Below, piece by piece: positions 33,774-42,068 of a DNA stretch of 64,000 nucleotides (its first letter is position 1; every line of letters starts with the position of its first letter). Source of the stretch: Allocoleopsis franciscana PCC 7113 (GTDB taxonomy: Bacteria; Cyanobacteriota; Cyanobacteriia; Cyanobacteriales; Coleofasciculaceae). Made by a program: the position numbers and the translations under genes. Where the stretch lies: positions 6,660,001-6,724,000 of the forward strand of contig NC_019738.1 of assembly GCF_000317515.1 (NCBI RefSeq), written 5' to 3'. The notes beneath the pieces were generated by a model. The model had not been told where the DNA came from, did not search any database, and saw only the letters and a list, made by a program, of their open reading frames with translations.

Positions 33774-34253
33774 TTATCGGTGACGCCGATGAGCAAACCA
33801 AGATTGCAACTGCTGACGACAGGCTGATTCCATAATTCCAGCAATGACAGGCAATCGATGATTTGAGCAGGAACTGTCAGGAATATTAGCCACTGTACGG
33901 ATTGTGCCAGTTTTGGGATCGTCCACTCCATAGACCAGCAAACCCAGCCGCGCTAAAACAATCGCACCGGCACACATGGGACAAGGTTCTAGAGTAACGT
34001 AGAGAGTGCAACTATTGAGGTGCCAGGTTTGTAGGGCTTGCCCCGCCGCCCTCAGTGCGAGAATTTCAGCATGAGCGGTTGGGTCTTTATCACGCTCCCG
34101 GCGATTTTCGGCTGCCGCAATTAGGTGATGATTGGCGTCAACAATCACGGCACCAACTGGCACTTCTCCTGCATCCCCGGCTGACTGGGCGAGTGCGATC
34201 GCACGGCTCATCCAGTGGCGATGAGCGAGATATACTGGGTCTTCAATTGTCAT
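33774..34253 (-). CDS. tadA: tRNA-specific adenosine deaminase
   Basis: Deaminates A34 to inosine in tRNA-Arg(ACG), allowing one tRNA to read CGU, CGC and CGA. A 159-residue cytoplasmic enzyme of the cytidine deaminase fold with zinc ligands H61 (HAEI; catalytic E63), C91 and C94 (PCPMC). Residues AENRRERDKDPTAHAE are typical of TadA. The last 25 residues (ESACRQQLQSWFAHRR) form the C-terminal helix involved in RNA binding. Normal length. It lies in the same orientation as the adjacent grxC and plsC genes. Confidence 0.93.
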   Translation of the reverse strand: MTIEDPVYLAHRHWMSRAIALAQSAGDAGEVPVGAVIVDANHHLIAAAENRRERDKDPTAHAEILALRAAGQALQTWHLNSCTLYVTLEPCPMCAGAIVLARLGLLVYGVDDPKTGTIRTVANIPDSSCSNHRLPVIAGIMESACRQQLQSWFAHRRHR

Positions 34254-34272
34254 AAATCCTCGTTACTCTCAG

Positions 34273-34317
34273 ACTGGAAGTCTGGAGCTATATAAACGAA
34301 GTCCGCCTGCGCGGACT
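34273..34317 (+). repeat. Dispersed palindromic repeat, diverged copy
   Basis: GGAGCTATATAAACGAAG followed by a perfect hairpin AGTCCGC-CTGC-GCGGACT (34300-34317). It has the same layout as the copies at 19,728 and 21,741 with compensating changes in the stem. Confidence 0.65.
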
Positions 34318-34328
34318 AACTACTCGCT

Positions 34329-34643
34329 CTATACAGCAGGCTGTACTAGGAGGGGGTCTAATTGACCCTTTGAGTCTAAGGCATGGAGGTCATCACAGCC
34401 ACCAACGTGCTGGTCGTTGATGAAAATTTGTGGCACACTTCGCCGTCCATTAGCGCGTTCAGCCATTTTGCTTCTAGCCGCTTCGTCACCGTCGATTTTG
34501 TACTCTGTGTAGTTGACACCTTTCCACCACAACAGCATCTTGGCGCGGATACAAAACGGGCAGGTTTGCCAGGTATAGATTTCAACATTGGCTTTGATTC
34601 GTTCTGGGTGTCGTCCTAAAAGAGGATTGAGAAAGTCAAGCAT
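34329..34643 (-). CDS. grxC: Glutaredoxin (GrxC type)
   Basis: A 104-residue dithiol glutaredoxin. The active site is C28-P-F-C31 (WQTCPFCIRAK), with the cis-proline SVPQIF and the GSH-contact GGCDDLHAL, all in standard register. The first 18 residues are an extension over the core fold. It reduces protein disulfides and glutathione mixed disulfides in the cytoplasm with glutathione. It is monocistronic or grouped with tadA (same strand), with a repeat between them. Confidence 0.92.
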   Translation of the reverse strand: MLDFLNPLLGRHPERIKANVEIYTWQTCPFCIRAKMLLWWKGVNYTEYKIDGDEAARSKMAERANGRRSVPQIFINDQHVGGCDDLHALDSKGQLDPLLVQPAV

Positions 34644-34774
34644 TTTCTAAAATTGGGGATTTTATTGACTGTCTTTAGCCTAAAACAATTACTTTATCCC
34701 TAATGTATTATTAATGTAGTATCTTGGGTCTGGCAGAATCACTGATACCAGGCATTTATAAGCTTGTAGAGAAA

Positions 34775-36169
34775 ATGCTGCTGACGATTACAACCACTTA
34801 TTCACCAGCAACCGCTCTGGGCTATCTGCTGCACAAACACCCGGAGCGTTTCCAATCGTTTGACTTATCCTTTGGCAAAGCTAGTGTTTTCTATCCAGAA
34901 GCTAGTCTAGAGCGTTGCACAGCCGCCCTGTTGTTAGATGTTGACCCAGTGGGGTTGGTGCGAAAGCAACGAGGGCCAGGGTATCAGTTAGAGCAATACG
35001 TTAATGACCGTCCCTATGTTGCTTCATCGTTTTTAAGTGTAGCGATCGCCCAAGTCTTTGGCAGTGCCCTCGCTGGACGCTGCAAAGACCAACCCGAACT
35101 GGCACAAACCCCCCTCCCTCTCATCGCCAAACTTTCTGTTTTGTCCTGCAAAAGCGGTGAAGCCTTTTTAGGACGGCTGTTTGAACCACTGGGTTACACC
35201 GTCACCGCTGAGGTTCAAGCCTTGGATGAACAATTTCCTGAGTGGGGAAACAGTCCTTACTTTACTGTCGAACTCCAAGGCACAGTCCGCTTGCAGGACT
35301 TGTTGTCCCATCTCTACGTCCTCATCCCAGTCTTGGATGACGAAAAACACTACTGGGTAGGAGATGACGAAGTCGATAAACTCCTGCGCCACGGCGAAGG
35401 TTGGTTAGCAACCCATCCAGAACAGCAACAGATTGCCAAGCGTTACCTCAAACGGCAAGGACGTTTAGTACGAACTGCAATAGCACAATTAGTTGAAGAA
35501 GACAACCCAAACCCCGATGATACTCAAGCTGATCATGAGCTTGAAGAAGCAGCCGTTGAGAAACCGATTAGCCTCAATCAACAGCGCTTAGAAGCAGTTC
35601 TGGCAGTACTCAAAACTTGTGGGGCGAGACGAGTTCTCGACTTGGGTTGTGGTGAGGGGCGTCTTTTGAAAGAACTGCTGCAAGACAAGACATTTGAGGA
35701 AATCGTGGGAGTGGATGTATCTTACCGTGCCTTGGAAATTGCCCAAGAACGACTGCACTTAGACTGGTTGACCGAACAGCAGCGACAGCGCATTAAGTTA
35801 ATCCAAGGCTCGCTAACCTACCGAGACCAGCGCCTGAGTGGATATGATGCGGCTACGGTTGTAGAGGTGATCGAGCATTTAGATCCGCCACGTTTAGCTG
35901 GATTTGAGCGAGTACTATTCGAGTTTGCTAGACCCACCACTGTTGTCGTGACGACGCCAAATGTCGAGTACAACGTCAAGTTTGAAAATCTCCCGGCTGG
36001 GAAACTTCGACATAAAGACCATCGCTTCGAGTGGACACGCAAAGAGTTTCAGGCATGGGCGAACCGAGTAGCAGAACGCTTTGGTTATTCGGTGCAGTTT
36101 CTATCAGTGGGTTCAGCAGATGTAGATGTAGGCACACCAACGCAGATGGGGGTGTTTACCCTTGCCTAA
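34775..36169 (+). CDS. hen1: Bacterial Hen1, 3'-terminal RNA ribose 2'-O-methyltransferase
   Basis: 464 residues from the ATG at 34775 (MLLTITTTYSPATALGYLLH, the family start; an in-frame TTG at 34724 is ignored). The N-terminal half is the Hen1-L domain that activates the Pnkp ligase; the C-terminal half is the methyltransferase, with SAM motif DLGCGEG at D289 and the Mn2+-binding E364, E367 and H368 (EVIEHLD), plus the later RHKDHRFEWTRKEF, whose histidine completes the metal site. It 2'-O-methylates the 3' end of a cleaved RNA before ligation, blocking recutting by the same ribonuclease. The linker near residue 235 is acidic. It is followed after 109 bases by pnkp on the same strand, the standard operon. 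Confidence 0.95.
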   Translation: MLLTITTTYSPATALGYLLHKHPERFQSFDLSFGKASVFYPEASLERCTAALLLDVDPVGLVRKQRGPGYQLEQYVNDRPYVASSFLSVAIAQVFGSALAGRCKDQPELAQTPLPLIAKLSVLSCKSGEAFLGRLFEPLGYTVTAEVQALDEQFPEWGNSPYFTVELQGTVRLQDLLSHLYVLIPVLDDEKHYWVGDDEVDKLLRHGEGWLATHPEQQQIAKRYLKRQGRLVRTAIAQLVEEDNPNPDDTQADHELEEAAVEKPISLNQQRLEAVLAVLKTCGARRVLDLGCGEGRLLKELLQDKTFEEIVGVDVSYRALEIAQERLHLDWLTEQQRQRIKLIQGSLTYRDQRLSGYDAATVVEVIEHLDPPRLAGFERVLFEFARPTTVVVTTPNVEYNVKFENLPAGKLRHKDHRFEWTRKEFQAWANRVAERFGYSVQFLSVGSADVDVGTPTQMGVFTLA

Positions 36170-36177
36170 GAACTCTT

Positions 36178-36272
36178 ATTCCTTACTTTGCCAAAAATCG
36201 TGCCAACAAAGGTAAAGCGATAGAAGTCAAGCCAACTAGCAGCCAGAACGCAGCGTTTATTCCCTTCGTAAA
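36178..36272 (-). pseudogene. C-terminal fragment of a membrane protein gene (remnant)
   Basis: On the minus strand the hen1-pnkp spacer reads a strikingly protein-like 31-residue stretch, LAFTKGINAAFWLLVGLTS followed by IALPLLARFLAK and a TAA stop, with the amphipathic then hydrophobic pattern of a transporter C-terminal helix. No start exists on its 5' side, which lies inside pnkp. I take it as a truncated relic; chance hydrophobicity is possible. Confidence 0.4.
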
Positions 36273-36278
36273 AGCCAG

Positions 36279-39029
36279 ATGAACATCCTTGAAATCCCAG
36301 AACTATCCCTAGTCGTCCTAATCGGCGCATCCGGTTCCGGTAAGTCTAGCTTTGCTCGTAAACACTTCAAGGTGACTGAGGTTTTGTCATCAGATTTTTG
36401 CCGAGGCATCGTGTCTGATGACGAAAACGATCAATCCGCAACTAAAGATGCTTTTGAGGTACTGCACTATATCGCTGCTAAACGGTTAGCGGCTGGGAAA
36501 CTGACGGTGATTGATGCCACGAATGTACAGCCAGAAGACCGGAAACCGCTGGTGAAATTAGCGCGTGAGTATCATTGTCTACCTGTTGCAATTGTTCTCA
36601 ACTTACCAGAGCAACTGTGTCACGACCGCAATTGTGCTCGTCCTGATCGCAATTTTGGTTCTCACGTCGTCCGCAGGCAAAGCCAGAATCTCAAGCGATC
36701 GCTTCGCAGTCTGCAACGCGAAGGTTTCCGGCATATTCACATTCTCAATTCATTAGAAGACGTTGAAGCCGCCGTCATCAAGCGTCAGCCACTTTGGAAT
36801 AACCGCAAGCACGAACATGGCCCCTTCGACATCATCGGAGATATTCACGGCTGTTGCGATGAACTCGAAGCACTCTTACAACAGCTAGGGTACGAAAGAA
36901 ACCTAACTTCCCACCCCTCTCGTTCTCCCCTAAAACGGGAGAGGACAGAGGACGAAGCCTTTTTTTCACGGAAGGGGGAGAATGACTCCCCTCTCCTTGT
37001 AGGAGAGGAGTCGGGGGAAAGGTCAAAACCAGGGGCAATCAGGGCACCTTCCCTTTGGGGTAACACTATTTACAGCCATCCCCAAGGTAGAAAAGCAATT
37101 TTCCTGGGCGATTTGGTAGATCGTGGACCTCGCATTCTCGATACCCTCAAGCTTGTACACAACATGGTTGAGGCAGGCACAGCTTTGTGCGTTCCCGGCA
37201 ACCACGACATCAAGCTAATGCGTAAGCTGTGGGGTAAGAATATAAAAATTACCCACGGGCTAGATAAAAGTCTCGCAGAAATCGATGCCTTGCCAGAGGA
37301 TGTGCGAGAACTGTTCTCAAAAGAAATCGCTAATTTCCTAGATTCTCTCGTCAGTCACTACGTTCTCGACGATGGTAATCTCGTTGTCTCCCATGCAGGC
37401 ATGAAAGAGGCACTGCAAGGACGAGGTTCTGGCAAGGTTAGGGATTTTGCCTTGTATGGTGAAACGACGGGTGAAACCGATGAGTTTGGTTTACCCGTCC
37501 GCTATAACTGGGCGGCGGAATATCGGGGTAAGGCAATGGTAGCTTATGGACATACACCAGTCCCTGAACCCGAATGGCTCAATGGCACAATCGACATTGA
37601 CACGGGTTGCGTTTATGGAGGTAAGCTGACGGCACTGCGCTACCCAGAAAAGGAATTCCTGTCAGTTCTTGCTGCCAAGGTTTACTGTGAATCAGCAAAG
37701 CCTTTTGTGCCCGATGTCGGGGCAATCACGGGGGACGGGGCAACCACGGGCGGTTTGCCCCTACTGAGTGTGCAGCAACAACTGGATGATGTTCTAGATA
37801 TAGCTGATGTCTTAGGTAAGCGCCTGATTACGACTCAGTTGCACCATAATGTGACGATTCGGGAAGAAAATGCTATCGCGGCTTTGGAAGTCATGAGTCG
37901 TTTTGCCGCTAATCCGAAATGGCTGATCTACCTACCCCCCACGATGTCCCCTTGTGAAACTTCAATGCTGCCGGAATTATTGGAACATCCAGCAGAAGCT
38001 TTTTCCTATTACCGCAATCAAGGTGTTACCCAAGTAATTTGTGAAGAAAAGCACATGGGTTCGCGGGCAGTGGTTATTGTTTGCCGTAATGAGGATGTTG
38101 CAAGGAGTCGCTTTGGTGTGGTTGATGAGGGAATTGGCATCTGCTACACCCGCACCGGACGGCGTTTCTTTGAAAACTCAAGCTTGGAAATCCAACTATT
38201 AGAAAGACTGCAAGCGGCGTTGACAACAACTAGCTTTTGGGATGAATTTAATACGGATTGGGTATGTTTAGATTGTGAATTAATGCCTTGGTCAGCTAAA
38301 GCCCAAGAATTGCTGCGACGACAATATGCGGCGGTTGGTGCTAGTTCTAATGCGGCATTACCGGAAGCTGTAACAATGTTGGAACAAGCGGCAGGGCGAG
38401 GAATTGATGTCGGTTCTATGTTGTCTCGCTACAAAAAGCGATCGCACTCTTGCGTGGAATACGTCAATGCCTACCGACGTTATTGCTGGCAAGTTGACTC
38501 GGTGAATGACCTCAAGCTTGCTCCATTCCACATCCTGGCGACAGAAGGAGCTATTCATATTGACAAAAATCACCTTTGGCACATGGATGCGATCGCCAAG
38601 ATCTGCCAGTCAGACACCGCCTTGTTCCAAGTGACAGCCTACCAAGGGGTAAATGTCAACGAAAAAGCTAGTCAGGAAGCTGGCATTCAGTGGTGGGAGG
38701 AACTCACCCGTCGTGGTGGCGAAGGAATGGTAGTCAAGCCGTTAGATTTTGTGGTGAAAGGGCAGCGGGGGTTAGTGCAGCCAGCAGTGAAGTGTCGCGG
38801 ACGAGAATATCTGCGGATTATTTACGGACCCGAATACACAGCGCCAGAGAATTTGGAACGGCTGCGACAGCGCGGGTTGTCTAGAAAGCGTTCTCTCGCC
38901 CTCAGGGAGTTTGCTCTTGGCATTGAGGCATTGGAACGTTTTGTTGCTAAAGAACCACTTCGCCGTGTTCATGAATGTGTCTTCGGCATTTTGGCGCTAG
39001 AAAGCGAACCCATCGACCCGCGTTTGTAA
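36279..39029 (+). CDS. pnkp: Polynucleotide kinase-phosphatase-ligase of the bacterial RNA repair system
   Basis: A 916-residue three-domain enzyme. Kinase (about 10-170): P-loop GASGSGKSS with K22. Phosphatase (about 180-470): DIIGDIHG (D188, H190), FLGDLVDRGP, GNHD (N308, H309), SHAG (H372) and YGHTP (H424). Ligase/adenylyltransferase (about 495-916): nucleophile K591 in CEEKHMGSRA, then VCLDCELMPW and GGEGMVVKP. It heals the 2',3'-cyclic phosphate and 5'-OH ends left by ribotoxins and seals them together with Hen1. It is about 65 residues longer than usual: residues 207-255 and 480-494 are low-complexity insertions encoded by palindromic repeats, the first inside the phosphatase domain between the metal-binding motifs, the second in the phosphatase-ligase linker. 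All catalytic residues remain. Confidence 0.95.
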   Translation: MNILEIPELSLVVLIGASGSGKSSFARKHFKVTEVLSSDFCRGIVSDDENDQSATKDAFEVLHYIAAKRLAAGKLTVIDATNVQPEDRKPLVKLAREYHCLPVAIVLNLPEQLCHDRNCARPDRNFGSHVVRRQSQNLKRSLRSLQREGFRHIHILNSLEDVEAAVIKRQPLWNNRKHEHGPFDIIGDIHGCCDELEALLQQLGYERNLTSHPSRSPLKRERTEDEAFFSRKGENDSPLLVGEESGERSKPGAIRAPSLWGNTIYSHPQGRKAIFLGDLVDRGPRILDTLKLVHNMVEAGTALCVPGNHDIKLMRKLWGKNIKITHGLDKSLAEIDALPEDVRELFSKEIANFLDSLVSHYVLDDGNLVVSHAGMKEALQGRGSGKVRDFALYGETTGETDEFGLPVRYNWAAEYRGKAMVAYGHTPVPEPEWLNGTIDIDTGCVYGGKLTALRYPEKEFLSVLAAKVYCESAKPFVPDVGAITGDGATTGGLPLLSVQQQLDDVLDIADVLGKRLITTQLHHNVTIREENAIAALEVMSRFAANPKWLIYLPPTMSPCETSMLPELLEHPAEAFSYYRNQGVTQVICEEKHMGSRAVVIVCRNEDVARSRFGVVDEGIGICYTRTGRRFFENSSLEIQLLERLQAALTTTSFWDEFNTDWVCLDCELMPWSAKAQELLRRQYAAVGASSNAALPEAVTMLEQAAGRGIDVGSMLSRYKKRSHSCVEYVNAYRRYCWQVDSVNDLKLAPFHILATEGAIHIDKNHLWHMDAIAKICQSDTALFQVTAYQGVNVNEKASQEAGIQWWEELTRRGGEGMVVKPLDFVVKGQRGLVQPAVKCRGREYLRIIYGPEYTAPENLERLRQRGLSRKRSLALREFALGIEALERFVAKEPLRRVHECVFGILALESEPIDPRL
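36897..37043. repeat. Repeat element inserted in frame in pnkp (site 1)
   Basis: CTCTCGTTCTCCCC...GGGAGAGGACAGAG and GACTCCCCTCTCCT-TGT-AGGAGAGGAGTC are two hairpins typical of a widespread G/C-rich dispersed repeat. The length of 147 bases keeps the frame and codes for about 49 residues rich in S, E, R and G. Confidence 0.75.
37716..37760. repeat. Repeat element inserted in frame in pnkp (site 2)
   Basis: GGGGCAACC, a short loop and GGTTTGCCCC form a hairpin (37737-37761) preceded by a partial copy GGGGCAATCACGGGG (37719-37733). Together they code for about 15 G/A/T-rich residues at a domain linker. Confidence 0.65.
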
Positions 39030-39373
39030 GCCTAACCGGAAGATATACGATTTGATCAAATCCCGCCCGACTTGAATTAAGTACCTTCGTACATTTATCC
39101 ACTTACAATCCCTATTGTCATGGTCATACACGTCTTACATAAGAACGCTCGTCGATTGGCTAAAACTTAGAAAATCTTAAGAATTCTCAGGATTTCAACC
39201 CTAGAGTCACCCTTTCGTTGTCATACACCAGAAGTAGAGTGCTGAGATTGCAGCAAAACTTAACATGACTCTCAGAGTTCGCTGAACTCTAGGGGTACCC
39301 CCTCTGATAGACTTTAAAACTGGAATAGCCAGACAAAACGTCGCAAAATCAAGCAGTTGGGAGAACGGGTGTC
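39030..39373. other. Upstream region of glpX
   Basis: 344 bases without a gene. The distal part has AGAGTTC-GCT-GAACTCT (39274-39290), a perfect 7-bp hairpin, immediately followed by the palindrome GGGGTACCCC (39292-39301), either of which could be an operator or an mRNA leader element. I see no convincing NtcA site, and no clear -10/-35 pair. Confidence 0.5.
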
Positions 39374-40411
39374 GTGGAAAACACATTAGGTTTAGAAATT
39401 ATTGAAGTTGTCGAACAAGCCGCGATCGCATCTGCCCGATGGATGGGTAAAGGCGACAAAAACACCGCTGACCATGTTGCAGTGGAAGCCATGCGGGAGC
39501 GGATGAACAAGATTTACATGCGCGGTCGCATTGTGATTGGAGAAGGGGAGCGAGACGACGCCCCCATGCTCTACATTGGCGAAGAGGTCGGCATTTGTAC
39601 CCGCGAGGATGCCCACACCGTCTGCAATCCAGACGAACTGGTTGAGATTGACATTGCCGTTGACCCCTGCGAAGGCACCAACCTAGTCGCTTACGGGCAA
39701 CCCGGTTCAATGGCTGTGTTGGCAATTGCTGAGAAAGGGGGTTTGTTTGCTGCCCCTGACTTTTACATGAAAAAGCTGGCAGCGCCACCCCAGGCCGCAG
39801 GACATGTCGATATTAACAAGTCAGCCACTGAAAACCTAAAAATCCTCTCCGAGTGCTTGAATCGCTCGATTGAAGAACTGGTTGTTGTGGTGATGAAGCG
39901 CGATCGCCATAACGAACTGATTAAGGAAATCCGCGAAGCGGGTGCCAGAGTGCGCCTAATTAGCGATGGGGATGTCTCTGCTGCCATCTCCTGTGCCTTT
40001 GCGGGTACCAATATTCATGCTCTGATGGGAATTGGTGCCGCACCCGAAGGCGTCATCTCAGCCGCCGCCATGCGCTGCTTGGGTGGACACTTCCAAGGTC
40101 AACTGATCTATGACCCAGCCGTCGTCAAAACCGGTCTGATTGGGGAAAGCAAAGAGAGCAACCTAGAGCGGCTCAAATCCATGAATATTAACGATCCCGA
40201 CAAGGTCTACAACTCCGACGAACTCGCCTCTGGTCAAACCGTATTGTTTGCGGCGAGTGGAATTACCCCAGGCACACTGATGGAAGGCGTCCGCTTCTTC
40301 CATGGTGGGGCACGCACCCAAAGCCTGGTCATTTCCAGCCAGTCACGGACGGCGCGGTTTGTGGACACCATCCACATGTGGGATGAACCGAAGTACATCC
40401 AACTGAGGTAG
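39374..40411 (+). CDS. glpX: Class II fructose-1,6-bisphosphatase/sedoheptulose-1,7-bisphosphatase
   Basis: This bifunctional Calvin-cycle phosphatase, essential in cyanobacteria, hydrolyses both bisphosphates in the cytoplasm. 345 residues from a GTG at 39374 ([12 protein letters not shown]). GlpX-fold motifs are [32 protein letters not shown] (metal-binding aspartate/glutamate), [37 protein letters not shown] and [11 protein letters not shown]. Length and sequence are normal. A hairpin and a T-run follow, so it is probably monocistronic. Confidence 0.96.
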   Translation: MENTLGLEIIEVVEQAAIASARWMGKGDKNTADHVAVEAMRERMNKIYMRGRIVIGEGERDDAPMLYIGEEVGICTREDAHTVCNPDELVEIDIAVDPCEGTNLVAYGQPGSMAVLAIAEKGGLFAAPDFYMKKLAAPPQAAGHVDINKSATENLKILSECLNRSIEELVVVVMKRDRHNELIKEIREAGARVRLISDGDVSAAISCAFAGTNIHALMGIGAAPEGVISAAAMRCLGGHFQGQLIYDPAVVKTGLIGESKESNLERLKSMNINDPDKVYNSDELASGQTVLFAASGITPGTLMEGVRFFHGGARTQSLVISSQSRTARFVDTIHMWDEPKYIQLR

Positions 40412-40435
40412 GAGTACTGGGTTACCGCAACTTAT

Positions 40436-40473
40436 GAAGGATGAAGTAAGAAAGAGTTCAAACTTCATCCTTC
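40436..40473. repeat. Inverted repeat after glpX
   Basis: GAAGGATGAAG (40436-40446) and CTTCATCCTTC (40463-40473) are perfect 11-base arms with a 16-base loop, 25 bases after the glpX stop, with no T-run. It may protect the transcript's 3' end. Confidence 0.6.
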
Positions 40474-40494
40474 TGCGTTCAGAGTTTACTCTCT

Positions 40495-40514
40495 GGTTTA
40501 AATAAACCTTTTTT
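40495..40514 (+). terminator. Candidate terminator of glpX
   Basis: GGTTT-AAAT-AAACC followed by TTTTTT: a short 5-bp stem with a U-tail. Weak alone, but it follows the larger hairpin at 40436-40473. Confidence 0.4.
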
Positions 40515-40674
40515 CCAACACTTCACACACCCTTTAACTTCACAAATACATCATTGGATGGTTAGATAAGTCTACATTGTAGAGATTAGACGGGTTGAAC
40601 CATCCCTCATATATTGACAAATTGACAAACCTCGTGACATCCGACCGCAAAGACGACAAATAGTTGGAGAGAAC

Positions 40675-41961
40675 ATGAATATCGCAGTCGTAGGTCTAAG
40701 CCACAAGACAGCGCCAGTTGAAGTTCGGGAAAAACTGAGCATTCAAGAAGCGAAAGTGGAAAGCGTGACGCAACAGCTCTGTAGTTACCCACACATTGAA
40801 GAAGTCGCCATCCTCAGCACTTGCAATCGGCTGGAAATTTACATTGTTGCCACAGAAACGGCACAGGGCGTGCAAGAATTGACTCAGTTTCTTTCCGAAT
40901 TAGGTCAAATTCCCCTACACCAGCTCCGACATCACCTGTTTATCTTGTTGCATCAAGATGCCGTTATGCATCTGATGCGGGTGGCAGCCGGTCTTGACAG
41001 CTTAGTATTGGGAGAAGGGCAAATCTTAGCCCAGGTTAAAAATACTCATAAACTCGGTCAACAGTATAAGGGGATCGGACGCCTGCTCAACCGACTCTTT
41101 AAACAAGCGCTGACGGCGGGTAAGCGCGTCCGCACAGAAACCAGCATTGGCACAGGTGCCGTTTCCATTAGTTCTGCGGCGGTAGAATTGGCTCAGATGA
41201 AAGTGCAGAACTTAGCCGCCTGCCGCGTCGCGATTATTGGTGCGGGTAAGATGTCCCGCTTGCTGGTGCAACACCTTTTGGCAAAAGGGGCGGCAACTAT
41301 CTCGATTGTCAATCGCTCTCAGGCGCGATCAAAAGAATTAGCCAATCAGTTTCCAGACGCCAATCTAGAACTCTATCCGCTTTCGGATATGATGAGGACG
41401 ATCGCATCTTCGGATTTGGTGTTTACAAGTACTGCCTCTACTGAGCCGTTGCTTGATCGGACAAAGCTGGAAGCCACGCTGGAGCCGCATCAGCCATTGA
41501 TGTTGTTTGATATCTCTGTACCTCGCAATGTGGCAGCCGATGTCAATGAGCTAGAAAACGTCCAAGCCTTTAATGTGGATGACTTAAAAGCCGTGGTGGC
41601 GCAGAACCAAGAAAGCCGCCGCAAGATGGCGATGGAAGCCGAAGTGCTTTTAGACGAAGAAGTAGAAGCCTTTGAAGTGTGGTGGCGATCGCTCGACACG
41701 GTGAGTACCATTAGCTGCCTGCGCGACAAAATAGAAACCATCCGTGAACAAGAGTTAGAAAAAGCCTTATCACGCCTAGGGTCAGAATTCGCAGAGAAAC
41801 ATCAAGAAATTATCGAAGCGTTAACGCGGGGGATTGTGAATAAAATCCTTCATGACCCGATGGTACAGTTACGGGCAGAGCAAGACATTGAAGCCAGACG
41901 CCGAGCCATGCAATCGTTACAAATACTCTTCAACTTGGATACAGGAGAGCAATTTAGCTAA
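40675..41961 (+). CDS. hemA: Glutamyl-tRNA reductase
   Basis: Reduces glutamyl-tRNA(Glu) to glutamate-1-semialdehyde with NADPH, the committed step of tetrapyrrole (heme, chlorophyll, bilin) synthesis. 428 residues. N-terminal catalytic domain: [15 protein letters not shown] and the active C50 in [22 protein letters not shown] and [23 protein letters not shown] domain [12 protein letters not shown] (about residues 184-195); then DISVPRNV and the C-terminal dimerisation helices to residue 428. ATG start at 40675, GGAGAG upstream. Normal length. glpX lies upstream (264 bases), a UPF0182 gene downstream on the same strand. Confidence 0.96.
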   Translation: MNIAVVGLSHKTAPVEVREKLSIQEAKVESVTQQLCSYPHIEEVAILSTCNRLEIYIVATETAQGVQELTQFLSELGQIPLHQLRHHLFILLHQDAVMHLMRVAAGLDSLVLGEGQILAQVKNTHKLGQQYKGIGRLLNRLFKQALTAGKRVRTETSIGTGAVSISSAAVELAQMKVQNLAACRVAIIGAGKMSRLLVQHLLAKGAATISIVNRSQARSKELANQFPDANLELYPLSDMMRTIASSDLVFTSTASTEPLLDRTKLEATLEPHQPLMLFDISVPRNVAADVNELENVQAFNVDDLKAVVAQNQESRRKMAMEAEVLLDEEVEAFEVWWRSLDTVSTISCLRDKIETIREQELEKALSRLGSEFAEKHQEIIEALTRGIVNKILHDPMVQLRAEQDIEARRRAMQSLQILFNLDTGEQFS

Positions 41962-41964
41962 TTA

Positions 41965-42068
41965 ATGATGGGTCATGAGTCATTCGTCCTGAGTTATTAG
42001 GTATTAGTGTAAGTAGGGGAAAGTCTGTCCCTGCCTTTCATCCCGGCAACGTCAATCATTCATGACCC
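41965..42068. repeat. GGTCATGAGTCAT-type repeats between hemA and UPF0182 gene
   Basis: GATGGGTCATGAGTCATTCG at 41967 and TCATGACCCATGAC at 42059 are near-reverse copies of the short TGAC/GTCA repeats seen near trpC. The second one overlaps the UPF0182 start. Confidence 0.35.
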
